Below, piece by piece: positions 15,479 to 21,804 of a stretch of 24,981 bases of DNA. Made by a program: the position numbers and the translations under genes. A model generated the notes under the pieces. The model did not search any database. It was not told the DNA's origin and saw only the letters and a list, made by a program, of their open reading frames with translations. Position 1 is the first letter of the stretch, and every line of letters begins with the position of its first letter. The DNA comes from Candidatus Zixiibacteriota bacterium (GTDB lineage Bacteria; Zixibacteria; MSB-5A5; SM23-73-2). The DNA is taken from NCBI GenBank assembly GCA_030615745.1, contig JAUWYR010000038.1, positions 1-24,981 on the forward strand, given 5' to 3'.

Positions 15479-15683
15479 TGTAGACTACCTCAAATGTGGT
15501 GAGAATCGGTTTGTCTAATTTGAGGGAGGGAAATTCTTCTAAGTAAAGTTCTGTTGCTTCTTTCAAATTGGCAATTGCTTCTTCAATTGTATGACCTTGA
15601 CTTACAGTTCCGACTTCAGGGCACTCAGCGACATACATATCTTCTTCTTTGTGAAGGATTGCGGTAAATGTTTTAGTGGTCAT
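15471..15683 (-). CDS. hicB: HicB-family antitoxin, 70 aa
   Basis: The start ATG 15683 has GGAGG (15696-15692) 8 bp upstream; a TTG five codons earlier overlaps that site and is unlikely. The protein has the short HicB fold: FTAILHKEEDMYVAECPEVG, then SQGHTIEEAIANLKEATELY, then a C-terminal strand. It lacks the C-terminal helix-turn-helix or ribbon-helix-helix found in longer HicB proteins, so autoregulation by DNA binding is uncertain. It should neutralise HicA by direct binding. The antitoxin gene comes first, the reverse of the classic E. coli hicAB order; this order is common for the short HicB type. Confidence 0.9.
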   Translation of the reverse strand: MTTKTFTAILHKEEDMYVAECPEVGTVSQGHTIEEAIANLKEATELYLEEFPSLKLDKPILTTFEVVYNA

Positions 15684-15826
15684 TTTTGTAACCTCCAAAG
15701 AATTTTTTTTATCAACTTTAGGATAATTAAGTCAATTTAAATCTATGAAATTGCAATAGGATTTGCAAGATTTTTTTATCTCTTTCAATTTGCATTTCTA
15801 AAAGAGACATCTTTCATCTTTAGGTT

Positions 15827-16152
15827 GTGTCGGCACTCTAATCCGGACACCTTTTTTAAGCGTCAGAAGTAGAGCTTCTGACTCAACTATTTTAAAAATA
15901 CCCTTCTCTTTCCGTGCCTGCCAAGTCCCCTTTGGCTGGGCAGGCTGACTTGGCGGAATATCAGTTCGGGTCAGGGGACCCGAACTGCACGAATGATCAT
16001 TATTCTGTGTTGGTGCGGGAATTCCAATTCCCGCACTAACAAAAGAGTTTTTTAAATCGGTAATCCCATGTTTTTCTGTGTTGTGTCGGGACCTCAGTCC
16101 TGACACCTTTTTAAACTTACGCAACCTGCCTGCCCGGCCAGGGAAGGTTGCG
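15827..16152. repeat. Cluster of six palindromes in the spacer 15684-16157
   Basis: In order: GTGTC/GACAC (15827-15850); GTCAGAAG/CTTCTGAC (15862-15882); the filled double-hairpin element (15912-15991), inverse to 8541-8605, with TTTGGCTGGGCAGGC at 15931-15945; the GTGCGGGAATT/AATTCCCGCAC hairpin (16013-16036), same as 3270-3293; GTGTCGGGAC/GTCCTGACAC (16083-16106, one G-T pair); and CGCAACCT/AAGGTTGCG with GCCTGCCCGGCCAGG in its loop (16120-16152). An open frame of 108 codons across this cluster (15798-16124, minus) is made of the palindromes themselves and is not counted as a gene. Confidence 0.8.
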
Positions 16153-16157
16153 ACAAC

Positions 16158-17822
16158 CTATCTTTTAAGTTTCTCCTTTAAGCCCTCATTCTCCGGATCC
16201 AAATCCAAAGCTTTTTCCCAATACTCTTTTGCCTTTTGCCTTTCCCCTTTTGCCTGTAAAATATCTCCTAAGTGCTCATAAATCACTGCATCGGTATCCA
16301 GAAACTCCAAAGCTTTTCTTATCTCCTTTTCCGCCCTATCGATCTCTCCGAGTTTGAACAAAACCCAGCCATATGAATCTATATAAGCAGGATTTTCAGG
16401 GTTTTTTTCCAATGCTTTCTCTATCATAATCTTTGCTTCATCCAATCTTATCCCTTTATCTGCCAGCGTATATCCCAGGTAATTCAAAAAAATATCGTTT
16501 TCAGGTTCAATTTTAATAAGTTTTTCAAATACCTTAATCGACTCCTCAAAATGTCCACTCCTTTCCAAAGATGAACCTAAACCGAAAAGTATATGAGGAG
16601 AATCAGGAGAAAGACTATCTGCTTTTTGAAAATAAAAAATAGCTGAGTCATATTCTTTTAAACGACTATAAGAGATTCCCAAATAATAATAAAGACTAAC
16701 TTTACCTATCACTCTTTCCAAGCCCTCTTTATAAACCTCAATTGCTCTTTTTATGCTATCCTCCTCAATATATGTGAGACCTAAATAAATCCATCCATCA
16801 GGTACAGAATCATTTAGTGTTATTGACTTTTTAAAGTTTTCCTTTGCATTGTGAAAATCTTTTTTCTCCAAAGCCAATTTCCCTGTTAAGAGAAAAACAA
16901 AAGGGTCTTTTGGATAAGTTTTTTTAAGATCAGAAAGGAGTGATTCAGCAGATTCTTTCTGATTTGAGTAAATGTATAACTCAGCCAATATTTTTTGGGT
17001 GTTTTCATCTTCAGGTAAAAGCTTTAATAAATCCTCTGCTTGATAAACAGCCTCCTTTAGTCTTCCCTGATTTTTTAGAAGAAATATCAATCTTTTTTTG
17101 AGGTAGACGTTGGGGTAACCCAGGTTTAAAGCTTTTTGATACGCTTTGATCGCAGCCTCTATGTCATCTTTTACCTCATAGGTTTCAGCCAGACCCACCC
17201 AGGCTCTTCTATCATCAGGAGCTATCTGGGTGGCTTTTATGAATTGCTTCTCTGCCTCATCATACTCTAAGTTCTTTAAAAAGAATGAGGCAGCCTGAAG
17301 TCTAATTTTTAAGTTGAAGGGATAAAGCTCAACTATTTTTTTCCAACAAGACCCCGCTTCTTTTATTTTACCAGTAGCCTGATAGAGCAAAGTTAGATTC
17401 CAGAAAGAGTGAGCATTTGTGGAATCGAGCTCAACTGATTTTTGATAAGATTCTTTAGCTTTTTCAATTCGACCCAACCGTCCATATAGATCACCTAAAA
17501 ATCCCCAGATTATGGAGGATTTGGGCTCAATTAAGGACGCTTCTTTTAAAGCTTTTTCAAATTCGTCTTTTTTGTAATAAGCTTGAGCTAAAGCTAATCT
17601 GCTCTCTTTTATCTTTGGATTTATATTTAAAGCTTTTTTATATTCGAAAATCGCTGAGTCAAGCTCACCTTTTAGCTGATACCAGTCCCCTTTAACAAAG
17701 TGCTGGAAAGCTGAAAGGTCATCTTTTTCATTTTTTTCAACCTGCGCGCTTTTCAAAGCTGGAGCACAACCAGAAAATAAACTTAAAACTACTATAAAAA
17801 TAAGACTTAACGCGTTTCTCAT
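16158..17822 (-). CDS. TPR-repeat lipoprotein, 554 aa
   Basis: A lipoprotein signal (MRNALSLIFIVVLSLFSGC, Cys19, canonical LFSGC lipobox) is followed by about fourteen tetratricopeptide repeats that fill the protein from about residue 40 to the end. Typical helices include WYQLKGELDSAIFEYKKALN near the start and YDSAIFYFQKADSLSPDSPH about two-thirds along. The end reads AKEYWEKALDLDPENEGLKE. ATG 17822 has AAGGA 6 bp upstream. Such lipoproteins are attached to the outer or inner membrane facing the periplasm and act as protein-interaction scaffolds, for example in envelope assembly or secretion. The partner cannot be named. The palindrome cluster begins directly after the stop. Confidence 0.88.
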   Translation of the reverse strand: MRNALSLIFIVVLSLFSGCAPALKSAQVEKNEKDDLSAFQHFVKGDWYQLKGELDSAIFEYKKALNINPKIKESRLALAQAYYKKDEFEKALKEASLIEPKSSIIWGFLGDLYGRLGRIEKAKESYQKSVELDSTNAHSFWNLTLLYQATGKIKEAGSCWKKIVELYPFNLKIRLQAASFFLKNLEYDEAEKQFIKATQIAPDDRRAWVGLAETYEVKDDIEAAIKAYQKALNLGYPNVYLKKRLIFLLKNQGRLKEAVYQAEDLLKLLPEDENTQKILAELYIYSNQKESAESLLSDLKKTYPKDPFVFLLTGKLALEKKDFHNAKENFKKSITLNDSVPDGWIYLGLTYIEEDSIKRAIEVYKEGLERVIGKVSLYYYLGISYSRLKEYDSAIFYFQKADSLSPDSPHILFGLGSSLERSGHFEESIKVFEKLIKIEPENDIFLNYLGYTLADKGIRLDEAKIMIEKALEKNPENPAYIDSYGWVLFKLGEIDRAEKEIRKALEFLDTDAVIYEHLGDILQAKGERQKAKEYWEKALDLDPENEGLKEKLKR

Positions 17823-18072
17823 ACGAATCCTTATATCATTTTAAATCTTTTTATCAAAAAAACAAGGAAAAATTGTGTCAGTGATGTGCATAATATGAAG
17901 TTGCTTCTTTGAACCTGAAAAATAGTGGAAACAAAAAGTAGTTCAACTCGTTTTTTCAAAGGAATTGATTTATAAAATCAACTCATTTTGTTACATTAAC
18001 TTAACCATCCGGTCTTCTGTAAGTCGTTATAATCCTTAGGGTTAAAATTTTAATAGTGTTTTCATTTTTCAC

Positions 18073-18101
18073 TTGACAAGTTATAATACAAAGGATAGAA
18101 T
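18073..18101 (+). promoter_or_regulatory. Sigma70-like promoter before the redoxin/Cys-peptide unit
   Basis: TTGACA (18073-18078), exactly 17 bp, then TAGAAT (18096-18101). It lies about 200 bp upstream of the redoxin start, implying a long leader. The 482-bp spacer (17823-18304) otherwise holds only a small TTGATTT/AAATCAA hairpin near 17967 and no gene. Confidence 0.5.
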
Positions 18102-18304
18102 AAGAATGCATCTAAATAATCAAAAAGAAATTTTTAATTTAAGCAGATAAAATATCTCTTAAATGAGAATGGACTTTCTTCTTAAACCTTAAAACTAAGG
18201 ATTTTTTCTCGGTTTGATTTTGAGCTTATCGACGAAAATGATTTGGACAAAAAATTTAACAAATATCTTTAAACAAAGAAAAGTTCAAAACGGAGTGCTA
18301 CAAA

Positions 18305-18886
18305 ATGACCGAAAAATCAGGATTTTTAAAAACCCAGCTATGGTCTATAATTCTTATTGCAATAGTTTTAGTAATGGGAGTTGAAATCTTTCTTCTGGTC
18401 CAGGAGAATCAGAAACTTCGCAAAGCACTGGATCGTCCGAGAGGTTCCTTTAAAATCCTTAACCCAGAAGAGAAAGTTCCATCCCTTATTGGAATTAATC
18501 TGGATGGGGAGGAGTTCAAAATAGAATATCCTTCATCTAAGAAAACAGTCCTTTTCTGGTTTTCTTCTGCTTGTCCTTCCTGCGAGCATAATATCAAATT
18601 CTGGAAAGAAATTTATCAAAAGCACAGTTCTGAAAAGCTAAGATTTCTCGGAGTCACTCATTCTGGAGAGGAAAAAACAGAGGAGTTTGTAAAGAAATTC
18701 CAATTAGAATTTCCTGTTTTGATTGTCTCTGATTTTTCACTTCTGGATCAATACAAAGTGGAGGTAATTCCGCAGACAATGCTCATTGATACTAATGGTG
18801 TTGTCCAAAAAGTCTGGCCCGGACCTTTATTGGATAATTATAAAAAAGAAATAGAGTTGATGCTTTCATCATCTTCAAAACAATAA
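18305..18886 (+). CDS. Membrane-anchored TlpA/redoxin-like thiol protein, 193 aa
   Basis: One N-terminal helix (about residues 12-32) anchors the protein and a short coiled segment follows. A thioredoxin-fold domain (about 55-190) faces the periplasm. The active site is CPSC (Cys90, Cys93) in FWFSSACPSCEHNI, and the cis-proline loop is VIPQT (Pro156). RFLGVTHSGEEKTEEFVKKF is typical of AhpC/TSA-redoxin proteins of the TlpA/ResA type. Such proteins reduce or reshuffle disulfides outside the cytoplasm, for example in cytochrome c maturation. GGAG (18292-18295) precedes ATG 18305. The cysteine-rich peptide gene starts 37 bp downstream with a very strong ribosome site, and a terminator follows it, so the two are one transcription unit. 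The peptide is an obvious candidate substrate. Confidence 0.85.
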   Translation: MTEKSGFLKTQLWSIILIAIVLVMGVEIFLLVQENQKLRKALDRPRGSFKILNPEEKVPSLIGINLDGEEFKIEYPSSKKTVLFWFSSACPSCEHNIKFWKEIYQKHSSEKLRFLGVTHSGEEKTEEFVKKFQLEFPVLIVSDFSLLDQYKVEVIPQTMLIDTNGVVQKVWPGPLLDNYKKEIELMLSSSSKQ

Positions 18887-18923
18887 AAATAAAAAAAGTT
18901 GTTGCGAAAGGAGGTGAGAACCA

Positions 18924-19118
18924 ATGAAGTTTTTCAGAAAACTTAGAGTTTTTGCGCTCCTGTTTGCAGTGCTGGCTCTGGTTATAGGGTTCACCGTGCT
19001 TAATGCTTCTAATACCGCAGATGCAAGCCGTTGTGACTGCTGGTGTATGTATTGCACAATCAACCCACCTTTCTATTGCTGGTGCGAGTGCTGCCCTTGC
19101 CCTCCACTCTTTCCTTAG
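18924..19118 (+). CDS. Secreted cysteine-rich peptide precursor, 64 aa
   Basis: I do not recognise a family. The N-terminus (residues 1-35) is a clear signal peptide or single anchor: MKFFRKLR, a hydrophobic run at about 9-27, then NASNTADA, an AxA-type cleavage site before Ser35. The remaining 30 residues contain nine cysteines (37, 39, 41, 44, 52, 54, 56, 57, 59) in CxCxCxxC and CxCxCCxC clusters around a TINPPFY linker, and they end in PPLFP. GGAGGTGA lies 8-9 bp before ATG 18924, close to a perfect anti-16S match, which suggests high expression. A terminator follows. The layout is reminiscent of the small Cys-rich exported peptides of Bacteroidetes (NVEALA type) encoded beside TlpA-like genes. 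A metal-binding peptide, a disulfide-rich toxin or a modified peptide are all possible. Confidence 0.75.
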   Translation: MKFFRKLRVFALLFAVLALVIGFTVLNASNTADASRCDCWCMYCTINPPFYCWCECCPCPPLFP

Positions 19119-19157
19119 GAGTTTGAGCGCAGAAGAAGGAGCGTAGAAACACCACTT

Positions 19158-19195
19158 GGGCGAGCAATGATTTTGCTCGCCCAGTTATTTTATTT
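19158..19195 (+). terminator. Intrinsic terminator of the redoxin/Cys-peptide unit
   Basis: A perfect 10-bp stem GGGCGAGCAA (19158-19167) / TTGCTCGCCC (19173-19182) with a 5-nt loop is followed by AGTTATTTTATTT. It is placed 40 bp after the peptide stop. Confidence 0.7.
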
Positions 19196-19240
19196 AGCGA
19201 ATTTTTGTCTCAGATAATATTAAAACTTTGTTGAAAAAAA

Positions 19241-19273
19241 TCAATCCTGCCTGTCCGGCCAGGAAAGGATTGA
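19241..19273. repeat. Nested hairpin TCAATCCT / AGGATTGA with 15-bp loop module
   Basis: Arms TCAATCCT (19241-19248) and AAAGGATTGA (19264-19273) enclose GCCTGTCCGGCCAGG (19249-19263). Without the module the arms form a continuous hairpin with an AA loop, the same pattern as at 3338 and 16120. Confidence 0.75.
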
Positions 19274-19288
19274 ATTACGAGACTTTTC

Positions 19289-19344
19289 CGCGGGCATGTG
19301 CGTATGCATCAAGAGATTCGAAGAATGCTTCGCAAAGCCCGACG
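19289..19344. repeat. Shortened third copy of the 75-bp dispersed repeat
   Basis: It shares the GGGCATGTGCGTATGCATC, AAGAGAT and CTTCGCAAAGCCCGACG parts with 8295-8369 but lacks 18 bp that include the second GAA hairpin. Its remaining hairpin reads ATTC-GAA-GAAT instead of ATCC-GAA-GGAT, a compensated base-pair change. Confidence 0.75.
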
Positions 19345-19356
19345 CTATGCTTTGCC

Positions 19357-19476
19357 CTATTCAGCCAATTTCAAAATCAAAGGCATCTCCCCTAACCATT
19401 CAGCTACACTGATTACTTTTTTATTCTGTTTTTCAGCAGTTTCATAAATCTTTGAAACCCTTTTTTTAATAAGCAT
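19357..19476 (-). CDS. Possible 39-aa ORF or frameshifted tail behind the radical SAM gene
   Basis: ATG 19476 overlaps the 3' end of the radical SAM gene by 11 bp in another frame and runs MLIKKRVSKIYETAEKQNKK, then VISVAEWLGEMPLILKLAE and stop. The composition looks protein-like (amphipathic, Lys/Glu-rich). The radical SAM stop lies in an A-rich run (TTATTAAAAAAAGGG), where a frameshift or slippage would join the two. It may equally be a chance ORF. I recognise no family. Confidence 0.3.
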   Translation of the reverse strand: MLIKKRVSKIYETAEKQNKKVISVAEWLGEMPLILKLAE

Positions 19477-20572
19477 CTGATAAAAGATGAACGTTTCCTA
19501 TCTTTACATTTGAAAGTCCAGAAGACTCTGCTGTCTCTTTGCATTCTTTAACATGTGCTCTTGAAGTGGTAGGTAAATCCATCATATAAAAACAGGGATA
19601 GAAGGCTAAAAGGGAATATGGAATCTCTGGATTCAAACTAACTATGAATTCGGCTATCTTAGAGACTTCATTTTTGTCGACATAACCTGGGATTAAAAGG
19701 GTGCTTGCGACCAAAAATGGAGGATCGGGTCTTTTTTTAACAAAATCTGTTAATATTTTAAAATTCTCCAAAGTTCTTTTATTAGTTACTCCACACAAAG
19801 CGATGTTCAATTTTTCATCATAGGCTTTTAAATCGAATTTGATACATCCACCTGATTTTAAAGAGAGCTCTGCCATCTTTTTCAGATATTTTCGATTCAT
19901 AGAGCCATTTGTCTCCCAGCAGATGCGGAGAATCCGCTCCTTATTTTTCTTTAAAGCTAAGTTGGAAGTTTCTAATGAATGGATTATCTGAGGTGCGGGG
20001 TCACCACCAAAATAACAGATGCAGGAGGTCTTTTTATCTACGCAGTTAGCTAAATCGGATGAAGTTATATTTATCAGGCTTCTTATCTCATTACGATAGT
20101 GCCAGTTCTGACAGAAAAGACAGTTAAAACTACAGGCTTGATAAAAAACAGCTAAGTTTTTATAACCATATTCTGCACCTTTGGAGTAAGAAAACTCAGG
20201 ATACCCGGCTTTTGTTCCTCCTGCACAGATCCAATCTGCAACACAGTTGGTAGGAAGATTATCATAATACCAACTTAAATTTCCATCTTTTATTCCTCCT
20301 CCTAAGAGTTTGTCCCCAACATTTCTTCTTAATCCGCAATATCCGGTCTCCCCTTCAGGTATTGAGCATTCGTTCACACAGAAATCGCATTTGACCCCTT
20401 TTGGGTCTTTTGGTGGCGCAGATGGTAATCCGAACCTCTTTTTTGTTTTCGAATGAACTTTCTTGATATGAGGCAAAACTTTCTCGAAATCATTTCGAAT
20501 ACACTCCAAACAGAGCTCCAGAGTTTTTGATATAAGCTTAGATTCTCTGCCACAGTTAATACATTTAGCCAT
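19466..20572 (-). CDS. AmrS-like radical SAM protein (second paralog), 368 aa
   Basis: The radical SAM cluster motif CxxxCxxC is present as CSFNCLFC (about residue 148) in LAVFYQACSFNCLFCQNWHY, so it should bind a 4Fe-4S cluster and S-adenosylmethionine. Two cysteine-rich parts precede it: CINCGRESKLISKTLELCLEC (residues 4-24), a zinc-ribbon-like finger, and CDFCVNECSIPEGETGYCG (about 63-81), the region seen in AmmeMemoRadiSam-type and PflA-like proteins. The substrate is unknown. The ATG shares one base with the stop of the upstream gene (TAATG at 20570-20574), so the pair is translationally coupled. The end (NVKIGNVHLLSDAY) looks natural, although an out-of-frame 39-codon extension follows. 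Confidence 0.82.
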   Translation of the reverse strand: MAKCINCGRESKLISKTLELCLECIRNDFEKVLPHIKKVHSKTKKRFGLPSAPPKDPKGVKCDFCVNECSIPEGETGYCGLRRNVGDKLLGGGIKDGNLSWYYDNLPTNCVADWICAGGTKAGYPEFSYSKGAEYGYKNLAVFYQACSFNCLFCQNWHYRNEIRSLINITSSDLANCVDKKTSCICYFGGDPAPQIIHSLETSNLALKKNKERILRICWETNGSMNRKYLKKMAELSLKSGGCIKFDLKAYDEKLNIALCGVTNKRTLENFKILTDFVKKRPDPPFLVASTLLIPGYVDKNEVSKIAEFIVSLNPEIPYSLLAFYPCFYMMDLPTTSRAHVKECKETAESSGLSNVKIGNVHLLSDAY

Positions 20573-21594
20573 TACTCAAATCTTCCTGGAATTTCCATCC
20601 CGCAGAACTTGCAATTACCATTCTCTATTTTATAATCTGTTATGTAAAGTCCTTTTCTTTCTATTAAGAGCCTTTTACATCTGTGACAATAAGTATTTTC
20701 AGCAGGGTGACCTAAAACATTTCCTAAATAAACATATAAAAGCCCCTGCTTAAATCCTATATCCCTTGCTTTTTCCAAAGTAGAAACAGGAGTCGCAGGC
20801 AAATCGGATAACTCCAGATAGGGAATAAACCTTGTTAGATGCCAGGGAGTATCTTCACCTAAGTTGTTTTTTATCCATAAAGCAATGTTTTTCAGTTGAT
20901 CTTCATCGTCAGAATATCCTGGGATAACATTGGTAATTATCTCCACCCACATCCCCCATTTTTCCTTAGCCCTAATAGTTGTCTCTAAGATACCTTTGAA
21001 ATCATCGATATGGCATATCTTTTTGTAAAATTTTCTTGAGAATCCCTTTATATCAACTCTGAAAGCATCAAGATATGGAGCGATCATATCCAGAGCTTCT
21101 GGTGTGATATATCCATTGGTAACATAGTTGGTATAAAGATTTTTCTTTTTAGCTAATTTAGCTCCATTTAGAGTATATTCAAACCACACAGTAGGCTCGT
21201 TATAAGTCCACGATATCCCCTTACAATTATAACTTCTTGCCAAAGCCACAGATTTCTCAGGAGTGATGGTCTCTGTCTTTTTCTGGTCAAATTTAACTTC
21301 ATCATGAGCAATACCCCAGTTCTGACAGCCAGGGCAACGAAAATTACATCCCAACGTTCCTAAGGATAACCACTCTGACCCCGGATAAAAATGAAACAAG
21401 GGTTTTTTTTCAATAGGTGATACAGCCCAGGAGGAAACTTCAGAATAGACCAAGGAATAAAGCTTTCCATCTTTGTTCAATCTGGTTAAACAATATCCTC
21501 TTTCTCCAAAAGAGATTACACATCTTCTCTGGCAGATATTGCATTGAACTTTTTTATCCTTAAGTTTTGTGTAAAGCAGAACCTCTTTAATCAT
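20572..21594 (-). CDS. amrS: AmmeMemoRadiSam system radical SAM enzyme, 340 aa
   Basis: The cluster motif is CNFRCPGC in SLGTLGCNFRCPGCQNWGIA (about residues 80-95). An N-terminal four-cysteine region, CNICQRRCVISFGERGYC (18-35), and SEVSSWAVSPIEKKPLFHFY with PGS after it are typical of AmrS. GISWTYNEPTVWFEYTL and YTNYVTNGYITPEAL are conserved radical SAM barrel segments. The C-terminus carries CHRC ... CKFC (about 303-331), a probable zinc or additional cluster site. AmrS occurs with AMMECR1-domain and Memo-family proteins in a widespread set of unknown biochemical role; neither partner is in this window. It is coupled to the second radical SAM gene by TAATG. The start ATG 21594 has a weak ribosome site. 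Confidence 0.87.
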   Translation of the reverse strand: MIKEVLLYTKLKDKKVQCNICQRRCVISFGERGYCLTRLNKDGKLYSLVYSEVSSWAVSPIEKKPLFHFYPGSEWLSLGTLGCNFRCPGCQNWGIAHDEVKFDQKKTETITPEKSVALARSYNCKGISWTYNEPTVWFEYTLNGAKLAKKKNLYTNYVTNGYITPEALDMIAPYLDAFRVDIKGFSRKFYKKICHIDDFKGILETTIRAKEKWGMWVEIITNVIPGYSDDEDQLKNIALWIKNNLGEDTPWHLTRFIPYLELSDLPATPVSTLEKARDIGFKQGLLYVYLGNVLGHPAENTYCHRCKRLLIERKGLYITDYKIENGNCKFCGMEIPGRFE

Positions 21595-21607
21595 CGCTTG
21601 CTTTCAA

Positions 21608-21666
21608 CCTCTCCCCTGTCCCCTCTCCATCCCGCCAAAGGCGGGAGAGAGGGGTATGGGGTGAGG
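21608..21666. repeat. CCCCTCTC / GAGAGGGG hairpin with TCCCGCC-AAA-GGCGGGA in the loop
   Basis: The arms also pair further out (CCTC..CCCC with GGGG..GAGG). The 17-bp palindrome occupies 21630-21646; removing it leaves CCCTCTC-CA-GAGAGGG. The same 17-mer in inverse orientation lies at 13222-13238. Confidence 0.65.
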
Positions 21667-21693
21667 TAAACAGATCAGGTGTGCTTCATAGTT

Positions 21694-21718
21694 CGGATAG
21701 GGGTTGCACCCCTATCCG
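21694..21718. repeat. Hairpin CGGATAGGGGT / ACCCCTATCCG
   Basis: A perfect 11-bp stem with a TGC loop, upstream of the radical SAM pair and before the IS remnant. No other copy was seen in the window. Confidence 0.6.
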
Positions 21719-21804
21719 CAGATTTTTCTATCTTATTATATCTTATCAATCATTTTTTGTAAAGGAAATTTTTATAGAAAGGATCGGTGGTTTATGTAAA
21801 TTAT

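Noticed and set aside
15798-16124. Open frame of 108 codons on the minus strand
   Set aside because: It runs through five palindromes of the spacer, and its translation is a string of repeat-derived residues with no protein-like pattern. It is treated as repeat sequence.
18073-18090. TTGACA with TATAAT only 4 bp downstream
   Set aside because: The spacing is too short for a promoter. The TAGAAT at 17 bp is the better partner.
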